From Novosphingobium nitrogenifigens DSM 19370 (GTDB lineage: Bacteria; Pseudomonadota; Alphaproteobacteria; Sphingomonadales; Sphingomonadaceae), in contig NZ_GL876934.1 of the NCBI RefSeq assembly GCF_000192575.1, positions 253,197-317,196 of the forward strand: a DNA stretch of 64,000 nt, read 5' to 3'. Shown here piece after piece: positions 46,050-53,294 of the stretch (position 1 is its first letter; each line of letters opens with the position of its first letter). The position numbers and the translations under genes were made by a program. The notes beneath the pieces are model-generated. The model had not been told where the DNA came from, searched no databases, and saw nothing but the letters and a program-made list of their open reading frames with translations.

Positions 46050-47042
46050 TCAGGCCGGATGGAGCAGGCGCGCCGGGGGAGCTTTCCATCGCCCCCGCTC
46101 GGCACTGGGCGGACGCCCGAATTTCTGGAGATAGGCGCGGGTCATCGCGCTTTTGGACGAAAAGCCGGTGGCAACCGCGACCTCGATCAGCGGCAGGCTC
46201 GTTTCCTTGAGAAACGTGCGCGCGCGCTCGAGCCGCAGGTTGCGGTAATAGGCCGCCGGCCCGAGCCCGAACTGGGCCAGGAACAGCCGCTCCATCTGTC
46301 GCCGGGTGATCCCGACATCGAGAGCCAGATCCTCGAGCGGCCTTGGGCTTTCGATTTCCGTTTCCATCCGGCCAATGACCGAGACGAGACGCGGGTCGCT
46401 GGTGCCGATGCGGGTAACGAGATCGAGCCGCTGGCGCTCTTCGCGGCTGCGGATGCGGCTGTGAATGAACTGTTCGGACACCGCACGGGCAAGCGCAGGC
46501 CCCTGTCGCCGGGAAATGCGTTCGAGCATCATGTCGATCGCCGCCGTCCCGCCCGCACACGTGAAGAGCCGGTCGCCGAGGCAGAACAGTTCCTCGGTCA
46601 CGCGCACATCGGGGTAATCCTCGCGAAAGGCGGGCACCGCTTCCCAATGCAGCGTGACCGGCGCGTCACCGATCAGCCCCGCTTCGGCGAGGAGATAAGC
46701 GCCGGTATCGAGTGCCCCCAGGACGACGCCCTTGCGCGCCATGCGACGCAGGGCTGCGACCAGAGGCCGGTTGATCGCCCGACGCGGTTCGAACCCCGCG
46801 CACAGAATCAGGGTTGCGGCATTTTCATCGAGGGGGCCATCGACCGCCACTTTCAACCCGCACGACGCCTCGACCGCTGCCCCGTCGGGAGAGAACAGGC
46901 GCCAACCGAAAACAGGCTTTTGTGCCAATCGGTTGGCCACGCGCAGGGGTTCCATCGCCGCGACGAAGGCCATCGCGGAGAAGCCGGGGACGAGGTAGAA
47001 GCTGTAGGTTTCCTGCTCCAGCGGAGCGAATGCGGCACTCAT
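46050..47042 (-). CDS. GlxA/CdhR-type AraC-family regulator
   Basis: 330 aa. The N-terminal DJ-1/PfpI-like ligand domain occupies residues 1-190 (FYLVPGFSAMAFVAAMEPLRVAN, typical of the group that includes CdhR and GbdR). The C-terminal AraC double helix-turn-helix spans about residues 225-320 (LEDLALDVGITRRQMERLFLAQFG; EVAVATGFSSKSAMTRAYLQKFGRPPS). It is divergent from the oxygenase operon, with a tandem repeat between the two starts. Predicted activator of carnitine/betaine catabolism; the ligand is not proven. Confidence 0.9.
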   Translation of the reverse strand: MSAAFAPLEQETYSFYLVPGFSAMAFVAAMEPLRVANRLAQKPVFGWRLFSPDGAAVEASCGLKVAVDGPLDENAATLILCAGFEPRRAINRPLVAALRRMARKGVVLGALDTGAYLLAEAGLIGDAPVTLHWEAVPAFREDYPDVRVTEELFCLGDRLFTCAGGTAAIDMMLERISRRQGPALARAVSEQFIHSRIRSREERQRLDLVTRIGTSDPRLVSVIGRMETEIESPRPLEDLALDVGITRRQMERLFLAQFGLGPAAYYRNLRLERARTFLKETSLPLIEVAVATGFSSKSAMTRAYLQKFGRPPSAERGRWKAPPARLLHPA

Positions 47043-47113
47043 GAATCAGGAAACAAACACAGATTCGGCCGCTTGCAAACGCCGTTTCAAGCAATGACAA
47101 GCTATATTTGCCG

Positions 47114-47144
47114 ATGTCGTAAATTGATTCCACAATGTCGCAAA
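47114..47144 (+). promoter_or_regulatory. Tandem direct-repeat operator in the regulator/oxygenase gap
   Basis: ATGTCGTAAA, 11 nt, then ATGTCGCAAA: near-perfect 10-bp repeats 21 bp apart, 72 bp before the oxygenase ATG and 72 bp from the regulator start. A TAGACT -10-like box lies 27 nt past the second repeat; no good -35 is seen, as expected for an activated promoter. Confidence 0.7.
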
Positions 47145-47215
47145 GGCGTAAACGAAGCGCCGCCTCGCAGGTAGACTGCCCCGACCGAAAAGGATCGAAT
47201 CGAAAGGGCTTGTCG

Positions 47216-48307
47216 ATGGATCTGACGATCACCGAAAAAGGCCAGCTCAAGGTTGCCGCCCCCGGCAGCGAAGCGGTCGTACTGCACCCGATCTGGCTGC
47301 GCGAACGGCTTCCCGACGCAGCCGTGCTTGATGCCCGGACCGGTCAGCGGCTGGAAGAGTCGGCAGAAACCCCGACCGACTTGCGCGTCACGGCGGCCGA
47401 ACTCGACGGCACGATTTCCTTTTCCGACGGCTTTGCGACGCTGCTGCCCTCCGACTGGCTGACCCGCGCGATCGTTGCCGAGCCGGCCAGCGGCAATCGT
47501 GTCCATTGGGACGGCACGCTCGATCCCGCGCTGTTCCCGGCGGCCGACCTTGCCGCGATGAAGGACGATCCAGCCGTGCTCGGACGCTTTCTCGACGGCG
47601 TTGAAACCCATGGCTTCGGCGTTGTGCGCGGGGTTCCGCTCGATCTTGACGGCGGGCTCGAATTTGCCGGCCTGATCGGGCCGATCCGCCGCACCAACTG
47701 GGGCGGGGTTGCCGATGTGAAGGCGATTCCCAATGCCTATGACCTGACGATGACCCCGCGTCATCTCGAACCGCACAGCGACAATCCCTATCGCGAGCCG
47801 GTGCCCGGTTACATCCTGCTGCATTGCCTGACCAACGATGCCGATGGCGGGGATTCGACGCTGGTCGACGGGTTCCATGCCGCCGCGATCCTGCGCCGCG
47901 ACGATCCCGAAGCGTTCGAGGCGCTCGTCACCACCGACGTCACTTTCCGCTATCACGACGAGACCGCATTCCTCGAAAACCACGGCCCGCTGATCGAATG
48001 CAATGCGGGCGGCGACGTTGTGCAGATCCGCTATTCCAACCGCACCGAGATGATCGACCGTCTGCCGGTGGAAAAGCTCGAACGCTATTACGAGGCGCGC
48101 GCCGCGTTCTGGAAACTGATCGCGCCGACTTCGCCGCTGACGCTGCAATTCCGCCTGCAACCGGGCGAATTGCTGATGATGGACAATTACCGCCTGCTGC
48201 ACGGGCGCACCGGATACACGCTCGCGGTCGGCTCGCGCCACATGCGCCAGTGCTATCTTGATCGCGATTTCGTGGGCAGCCGCCGTCGCCTGCTCGCGCC
48301 GGCCTGA
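47216..48307 (+). CDS. TauD/gamma-butyrobetaine-hydroxylase-like oxygenase, candidate TmpA
   Basis: 363 aa, Fe(II)/2-oxoglutarate dioxygenase. The facial triad is H187-x-D189 (EPHSDNPYR) and H329 (YRLLHGRTGY). The N-terminal domain resembles that of gamma-butyrobetaine hydroxylase but lacks the zinc-binding Cys residues (WLRERLPDAAVLDARTGQR instead of a C-x-C-x2-C segment). TmpA, a misannotated homologue, hydroxylates 2-trimethylaminoethylphosphonate and works with an HD oxygenase; here an HD gene follows 42 nt downstream. The alternative is true gamma-butyrobetaine hydroxylation to carnitine. Start behind AAAGGG. Confidence 0.82.
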   Translation: MDLTITEKGQLKVAAPGSEAVVLHPIWLRERLPDAAVLDARTGQRLEESAETPTDLRVTAAELDGTISFSDGFATLLPSDWLTRAIVAEPASGNRVHWDGTLDPALFPAADLAAMKDDPAVLGRFLDGVETHGFGVVRGVPLDLDGGLEFAGLIGPIRRTNWGGVADVKAIPNAYDLTMTPRHLEPHSDNPYREPVPGYILLHCLTNDADGGDSTLVDGFHAAAILRRDDPEAFEALVTTDVTFRYHDETAFLENHGPLIECNAGGDVVQIRYSNRTEMIDRLPVEKLERYYEARAAFWKLIAPTSPLTLQFRLQPGELLMMDNYRLLHGRTGYTLAVGSRHMRQCYLDRDFVGSRRRLLAPA

Positions 48308-48349
48308 TTCCATCCCCGACACATCTGCCCCGCTTCAAGGAGAGAGCCC

Positions 48350-48928
48350 GTGTTCCGCCATTTCGATGAAGCGACTGCCGAAGACTGGGTGCCGATCGGC
48401 GAGAAGTTCGACATTTTCCAGACGGGTCTGGTCGGCCAGCTCGTCGCCCACCTGCGTCTCCTCGAACCCCATGACCTCGGGTATCCGATCGATCGCTATG
48501 CCCATTCGCTCCAGACCGCGACGCGAGCCCTGCGCGCCGGGGCGGATGACGAAATGGTGGTCTGCGCCCTGCTCCACGACATCGGCGACACTCTCTCGCC
48601 GGTGAACCACGGGCCGATGGCCGCTGCCATGCTGGCCCCTTACGTCTCGCCGCTCAATGCCTGGATGATCGAACATCACGAGGAATTCCAAGGCTATTAC
48701 TATGCCGAGTATTTCGGCGGCAACAAGCACGCGCGCGACCAGTACGAAGGCCATCCCGCCTATGAACGCACCGCCCGTTTCACCGACGAGTGGGACCAGA
48801 AAGCGTTCGACCCCGATTACGACACGCTGCCGATCGAGGCGTTCCTTCCCGCAATGGAGCACGTCTTCTCGCGCAAGCCCTGGGGCGAGCACACTCGCGT
48901 CGAGGCTCCTTCCGAACCGGCACTCTGA
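48350..48928 (+). CDS. HD-domain mixed-valent diiron oxygenase-like protein, candidate TmpB/PhnZ
   Basis: 192 aa from a GTG behind AAGGAGAG. The HD-type di-iron frame is H52 (RYAHSLQTA), H76-D77 (LLHDIGD), then H109/H110 (EHHEEFQGYYY) and H135; D146 or D149 (FTDEWDQ) would be the last ligand. The H52-to-HD spacing of 24 equals that in PhnZ. PhnZ and TmpB cleave the C-P bond of alpha-hydroxyphosphonates. A plain phosphohydrolase is the alternative. Its pairing with the zinc-less oxygenase supports the TmpAB reading. Confidence 0.75.
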   Translation: MFRHFDEATAEDWVPIGEKFDIFQTGLVGQLVAHLRLLEPHDLGYPIDRYAHSLQTATRALRAGADDEMVVCALLHDIGDTLSPVNHGPMAAAMLAPYVSPLNAWMIEHHEEFQGYYYAEYFGGNKHARDQYEGHPAYERTARFTDEWDQKAFDPDYDTLPIEAFLPAMEHVFSRKPWGEHTRVEAPSEPAL

Positions 48929-48940
48929 AAGGTTCCAGCG

Positions 48941-50131
48941 ATGACCACCGAGCTCGAAATCGTTCAGGACTGGCGCGTCTTTGCCACCGAACACAGCCTT
49001 TCCGCCGTCGAACTGTCCGGTGACGAGGCGATCGTCACCTGGAGCGACGGGCGTAAGACCCCGCTCAACCGCTTTTTCCTGCGCGACAACTGCACCTGTT
49101 CGACCTGTTACCTGCCCCTGACACGCGAACAGCTGTTCGAGATCACCGACGCTCCGGCAGACCTTGCCGCGGCGAGCGCGGGGATCGATGCCGAAGGCAA
49201 TCTCGTCGTCGGCTGGTCCGACGGACACAAGAGCAGCTATGCGCCCGGCTGGCTGCGCAGCCACGCGCCTGATGCCGAGAGCCGCGCCGAACGCCATGCG
49301 GCGCGCGCGCGTCCCTTCATCTGGGGACGGGAATATGCCGACGCCCTGCAATCGTTCGACTACGCCGACATCATGGCCGACGATGGCGCTCTCTGGGCCT
49401 GGCTCAGTGCCTTGCGCTCCTCCGGGCTGACGCTCGTCCGCAACGTGCCGGTCGAGGAAGAGGCCCTGCTCGCCCCGATTTCCCGCATCTCGCATTTGCG
49501 CGAAACCAATTTCGGCCGCGTGTTCGATGTGAAATCCAAGCCGCGTGCCGACAGCGCCGCCTATACCAGCGTCAACCTGCCTCCGCACACCGACCTCCCC
49601 ACCCGCGAATTGCAGCCGGGAGTGCAGTTCCTCCATTGCCTTAAAAACGAGGCGGTCGGCGGGGAAAGCGTGTTCGTCGACGGTTTTGCCATCGGTGAAG
49701 CCATGCGCGCCGAGCACCCGGACGAATTCGCGACGATCACCACCGCCCCCATGGCGTTCTGGAACCGCGACGACCGCACCGACTATCGCTGGACGGCGCC
49801 CGCCATCGCGCTCAACGTCGAAGGCGATCTCGACGAAGTGCGCTTTGCCAATTTCCTGCGCGGGCCGATCGATGCCCCCGCCGAACGGATGGGCGAAATC
49901 TATGCCGCGCTGCGCCTGTTCCAGGCGATGACCCGCGATCCGCGCTTCTTCATCGAACGCCGCCTTTCTTCGGGCGATATGTGGGCATTCGACAACCGCC
50001 GGGTTATGCATGCCCGCCGCGAATTCGACCCCCAGACCGGGGAGCGCCACCTGCAGGGGGCCTATGTCGACCGCGACGAGATCAATTCACGCTGGCGCGT
50101 GCTTTCGCGTCAGTTGGGAGAACCTTGCTGA
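48941..50131 (+). CDS. Gamma-butyrobetaine dioxygenase-like enzyme with zinc domain
   Basis: 396 aa. It keeps the N-terminal zinc site: C51, C53, C56 (DNCTCSTCYLP) and H96, spacing like that in human gamma-butyrobetaine hydroxylase. The iron site is H216-x-D218 (PPHTDLP) and H357 (RRVMHARREF). Predicted to turn gamma-butyrobetaine into carnitine, feeding the fused dehydrogenase. It is a full paralogue of the gene two places upstream. Starts 12 nt after the HD gene. Confidence 0.87.
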   Translation: MTTELEIVQDWRVFATEHSLSAVELSGDEAIVTWSDGRKTPLNRFFLRDNCTCSTCYLPLTREQLFEITDAPADLAAASAGIDAEGNLVVGWSDGHKSSYAPGWLRSHAPDAESRAERHAARARPFIWGREYADALQSFDYADIMADDGALWAWLSALRSSGLTLVRNVPVEEEALLAPISRISHLRETNFGRVFDVKSKPRADSAAYTSVNLPPHTDLPTRELQPGVQFLHCLKNEAVGGESVFVDGFAIGEAMRAEHPDEFATITTAPMAFWNRDDRTDYRWTAPAIALNVEGDLDEVRFANFLRGPIDAPAERMGEIYAALRLFQAMTRDPRFFIERRLSSGDMWAFDNRRVMHARREFDPQTGERHLQGAYVDRDEINSRWRVLSRQLGEPC

Positions 50132-50889
50132 TGGCTACAGTGCCCGCCGATCGTCAGGATTTTGGCCGTTTCGACAATGCCGAGCGCCAGACGCGCTATG
50201 AATTGGCCGCGTGCTATCGCCTGGCCGCGCGCTACGGCATGACCGACATCATCTATACCCATATTTCCGCGCGCATCCCGGGCACCAACGAAATCCTCAT
50301 CAATCGCTTCGGCGACATGTTCCACGAAGTGAAAGCCTCCAATCTCGTCAAGTTCACGATCGAGGACACACCTTCGGAACAGGACGTCAATCCGGCGGGC
50401 TATCTGATCCATTCGGCCATCCACGGCGCGCGCCACGATGTCGGCTGCGTCATGCACACCCACACCGTCGCGGGCATCGCGGTTGCCTGCCAGACCAAGG
50501 GCCTGCTGCCGATCAGCCAACACGCGCTGCAATTCTATAACCGCATCGGTTATCACGACTACGAGGGCATTGCCCTTCTCGACGATGAAAAACCCCGGCT
50601 CGTCAAGGATCTGGGCACGCACGGCGCATTGGTCCTGCGCAATCACGGGCTGCTGACCGCCTATGCCACGATCGCTGAAACCTTTGCAGCGATGTACAAT
50701 CTCGAACGGGCCTGCCAGATCCAGATCGCGGCAATGACCGGTGGCGCAGAACTCTATCCCATTCCCGACCACATCTGCGAACTCACGGCCCAGCAGACCG
50801 TCGGTTTCGCTGGTCAGGAAACCGGCGTGCCCGAATGGACGGCCCTGTTGCGCGATCTTGCCCTGACCGATCCCGATTTCGCGGACTGA
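50131..50889 (+). CDS. Class II aldolase/adducin-family protein
   Basis: 252 aa. Zinc-site His residues are present (MHTHTVAGIAV and LRNHGLLT) with the family's ARYGMTDIIYTHISARIPG start. The ATG at 50131 shares one base with the previous stop (TGATG). Class II aldolases act on sugar phosphates or small hydroxy acids; the reaction here is unknown. Probably processes a product of the oxygenases, or removes a toxic aldehyde; inference. Confidence 0.83.
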   Translation: MATVPADRQDFGRFDNAERQTRYELAACYRLAARYGMTDIIYTHISARIPGTNEILINRFGDMFHEVKASNLVKFTIEDTPSEQDVNPAGYLIHSAIHGARHDVGCVMHTHTVAGIAVACQTKGLLPISQHALQFYNRIGYHDYEGIALLDDEKPRLVKDLGTHGALVLRNHGLLTAYATIAETFAAMYNLERACQIQIAAMTGGAELYPIPDHICELTAQQTVGFAGQETGVPEWTALLRDLALTDPDFAD

Positions 50890-50899
50890 GGATCTCGGC

Positions 50900-51832
50900 A
50901 TGACAAGCACGCCCGCCAGTTTCGCGGTCATCGCGGATTCCTCCGACCTTCTGGTCAAAGCCTTTGCGGCCGCCGGTGCCGATGAAACGCTGGTCACGCA
51001 TTTTCACGGCCAACCGGACGAGGAGACCATGATCGCGCGGACGGCGGGCTATCCGGTAATCGTCGTCAATGACAGTTGCGTCACTGCACGCGTCATGGAC
51101 GCCAATCCGGCGCTCCGGCAGATCCTTTTCCTCGGTACCGGGGCGGCCAATTTCGTCGATCTCGACGCAGCCGCGCAGCGCGGCATCCCCGTTCACACGA
51201 TCAAGGGATATGGCGACCGCGCAGTGGCCGAACACACAATCGCCCTGCTCTTTGCGGTCTGGCGCGATATTCCCGCCCAAGACGCCACCATCCGCAGCGG
51301 CGGCTGGCACGGCGCGCCCATCGGGGAACTGCTGGGCAAGACCATCGGCCTTGTCGGACTTGGCGCGATCGGGCAGGAAGTCGCGCGGATCGCGTCGGCC
51401 CTCGGCATGACCGTGATCGCATGGGCCCGGCGCCCGATCGATCTTCCCGGCGTCAAGCAAGTCGATCTCGACACTTTGCTGGCGCGCGCGGACATCGTGT
51501 CGCCCCACCTGGCTTTCACGCCGGAAACTGCAGGTATTCTCGATGCTGCCAAATTGCGCTCGATGAAGCGCGGCGCGGTCTTCATCAACACGGCGCGGGC
51601 CGAGCTGACCGACGAAGCGGAAATCCTCGCCATGCTCGAAGACGGCCATCTGGCAGGCGCCGGGCTCGACGTCTTTTTGCGGGAGCCGCTCCCGGTCGAC
51701 CATCCCATGCGCCGTGCGCCGCGCGCCGTGCTCACTGCCCATACCGGCTGGTACAGTCCGGAAGCAGTCACGCGCCTGGTCGGTCGCGGCGTCGAAATTC
51801 TCAAGGCCGAGCGCGCCGCACTCGGCCTTTGA
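50900..51832 (+). CDS. D-isomer-specific 2-hydroxyacid dehydrogenase
   Basis: 310 aa. NAD fold with GLVGLGAIGQEVARIASALG, catalytic Arg in NTARAELTDE, Glu in DVFLREPLP, and His in LTAHTGWYSPEA. Reduces or oxidises a 2-oxo/2-hydroxy acid. Starts 10 nt after the aldolase gene and closes the five-gene operon. The role in trimethylammonium metabolism is unclear. Confidence 0.87.
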   Translation: MTSTPASFAVIADSSDLLVKAFAAAGADETLVTHFHGQPDEETMIARTAGYPVIVVNDSCVTARVMDANPALRQILFLGTGAANFVDLDAAAQRGIPVHTIKGYGDRAVAEHTIALLFAVWRDIPAQDATIRSGGWHGAPIGELLGKTIGLVGLGAIGQEVARIASALGMTVIAWARRPIDLPGVKQVDLDTLLARADIVSPHLAFTPETAGILDAAKLRSMKRGAVFINTARAELTDEAEILAMLEDGHLAGAGLDVFLREPLPVDHPMRRAPRAVLTAHTGWYSPEAVTRLVGRGVEILKAERAALGL

Positions 51833-51844
51833 ATTCGACCTGCT

Positions 51845-52045
51845 TCAGTCGAGCAGGGTCTGAATCTTCTTGAGCAGCGCGCCGATGCGTTCAGCCGCTT
51901 CGCTGAACGTTTCGACGTCGGCGCGATTGCCGTTGCCGCGCGCTTCCTTGGCGGATTCGAGGTAGCCTTCCATGTCCGCTTCGAGTGCGTCCACGAGGAT
52001 TTCAGCTTCGTCCTCGGTAAGGGTCAGTTTGATAGACTTGGCCAC
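51845..52045 (-). CDS. Small conserved helical protein
   Basis: 66 aa, acidic, predicted all-helical (KSIKLTLTEDEAEILVDALEADMEGY). No motif I recognise. It ends 12 nt from the convergent dehydrogenase gene. Codon use and start look normal, so I judge it a real gene; function unknown. Confidence 0.65.
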   Translation of the reverse strand: MAKSIKLTLTEDEAEILVDALEADMEGYLESAKEARGNGNRADVETFSEAAERIGALLKKIQTLLD

Positions 52046-52134
52046 TGCGGTCCCCTGTCGTTGAAGGAGCGCCCCTTAGGCACAGGAACAGCAATCCGTC
52101 CATGATGCCGGGGATGGATCGTGGGGATAGAGCG

Positions 52135-52171
52135 CCCACCCGCCTTCCCCGTCACGAGGAAGGCGGGTGGG
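52135..52171. terminator. Perfect 14-bp hairpin after asd
   Basis: CCCACCCGCCTTCC pairs perfectly with GGAAGGCGGGTGGG around a 9-nt loop, 10 nt past the asd stop. There is no T-run on the asd side, so intrinsic termination is uncertain; a stabilising 3' structure is also possible. The remaining gap 52046-52134 shows nothing else. Confidence 0.5.
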
Positions 52172-52181
52172 GCAAAAGGGA

Positions 52182-53207
52182 TCAACCCTTCTTCAGGTGA
52201 CGACGTCCGAGCAGTTCAGCGATCTGCACGGCGTTGAGCGCCGCGCCCTTGCGCAGGTTGTCCGAAACGCACCACAGCGCGAGACCGTTTTCGACGGTCG
52301 GGTCTTCGCGAACGCGGCTGACGAACGTGGCATAGTCACCCACGCATTCGATCGGGGTGACGTATCCGCCGTTCTCACGCTTGTCGACGAGCATGACGCC
52401 GGGCGCTTCACGCAGGATTTCCTGGGCTTCGGTCGCGCTCAGTTCGTTTTCGAGCTCGACATGAAGCGCTTCGGAATGGCCGACGAAGACCGGCACGCGC
52501 ACGCAGGTGGCGACGACCTTGACCGCAGGGTCGAGGATCTTCTTGGTTTCGACCACCATCTTCCACTCTTCCTTGGTCGAACCATCGTCGAGGAAGACGT
52601 CGATGTGCGGGATCACGTTGAACGCGATCTGCTTGGTGAACTTCTTGGGTTCGACCGGATCGCCGACAAAGATCGCGCGGCTCTGTTCGAACAGTTCGTC
52701 CATGCCTTCCTTGCCCGCGCCCGACACCGACTGGTAAGTCGAGACGACAACGCGCTTGATCTTGGCGCGGTCATGCAGCGGCTTGAGCGCGACAACCATC
52801 TGCGCGGTCGAGCAGTTCGGATTGGCGATGATGTTGCGTGCCTTGTATCCGTCGATGGCTTCCGGGTTCACTTCCGGAACGATCAACGGCACGTCCGGGT
52901 CCATGCGATAGAGCGACGAGTTGTCGATCACCACGCAGCCCTGGCTGGCGGCCTTGGGCGCATAGATCTTGGTCGGACCCGACCCGGCGGCGAACAGCGC
53001 AATGTCCCAGCCGGTGAAGTCGAAGTGCTCGACGTTCTGCACTTTCAGCTTCTTGCCGGTTTCGCCGAACTCGATTTCGGAGCCCTGCGAACGCGACGAA
53101 GCCAGAGCCGCGATCTCATCGATCGGAAACTCACGCTCGGCCAGGATGTTGAGCATTTCGCGCCCGACATTACCCGTCGCGCCAACGACCACTACCCGAT
53201 AACCCAT
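52182..53207 (-). CDS. asd: Aspartate-semialdehyde dehydrogenase
   Basis: Reduces aspartyl-4-phosphate to aspartate semialdehyde for lysine, threonine and methionine. 341 aa. NADP-binding VVGATGNVGREM at the N-terminus, catalytic Cys in the IIANPNCSTAQ motif, and late conserved RVPVFVGHSE. ATG 53207 follows a GGGAG site; an upstream frame is not coding. Confidence 0.95.
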   Translation of the reverse strand: MGYRVVVVGATGNVGREMLNILAEREFPIDEIAALASSRSQGSEIEFGETGKKLKVQNVEHFDFTGWDIALFAAGSGPTKIYAPKAASQGCVVIDNSSLYRMDPDVPLIVPEVNPEAIDGYKARNIIANPNCSTAQMVVALKPLHDRAKIKRVVVSTYQSVSGAGKEGMDELFEQSRAIFVGDPVEPKKFTKQIAFNVIPHIDVFLDDGSTKEEWKMVVETKKILDPAVKVVATCVRVPVFVGHSEALHVELENELSATEAQEILREAPGVMLVDKRENGGYVTPIECVGDYATFVSRVREDPTVENGLALWCVSDNLRKGAALNAVQIAELLGRRHLKKG

Positions 53208-53294
53208 CGTCTTTACTCCCTTGGCCCCGGCCGCAAACACGCGAACCGCTTGGTGAGGGCCTCATCGAGCGGGCAAGTGCCGCCCATCCACCGT

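Noticed and set aside
47216..48307. Calling the first oxygenase simply gamma-butyrobetaine hydroxylase
   Set aside because: The zinc-domain Cys residues are absent, a second oxygenase keeps them, and an HD oxygenase gene follows directly, so TmpA-type function must be kept open.
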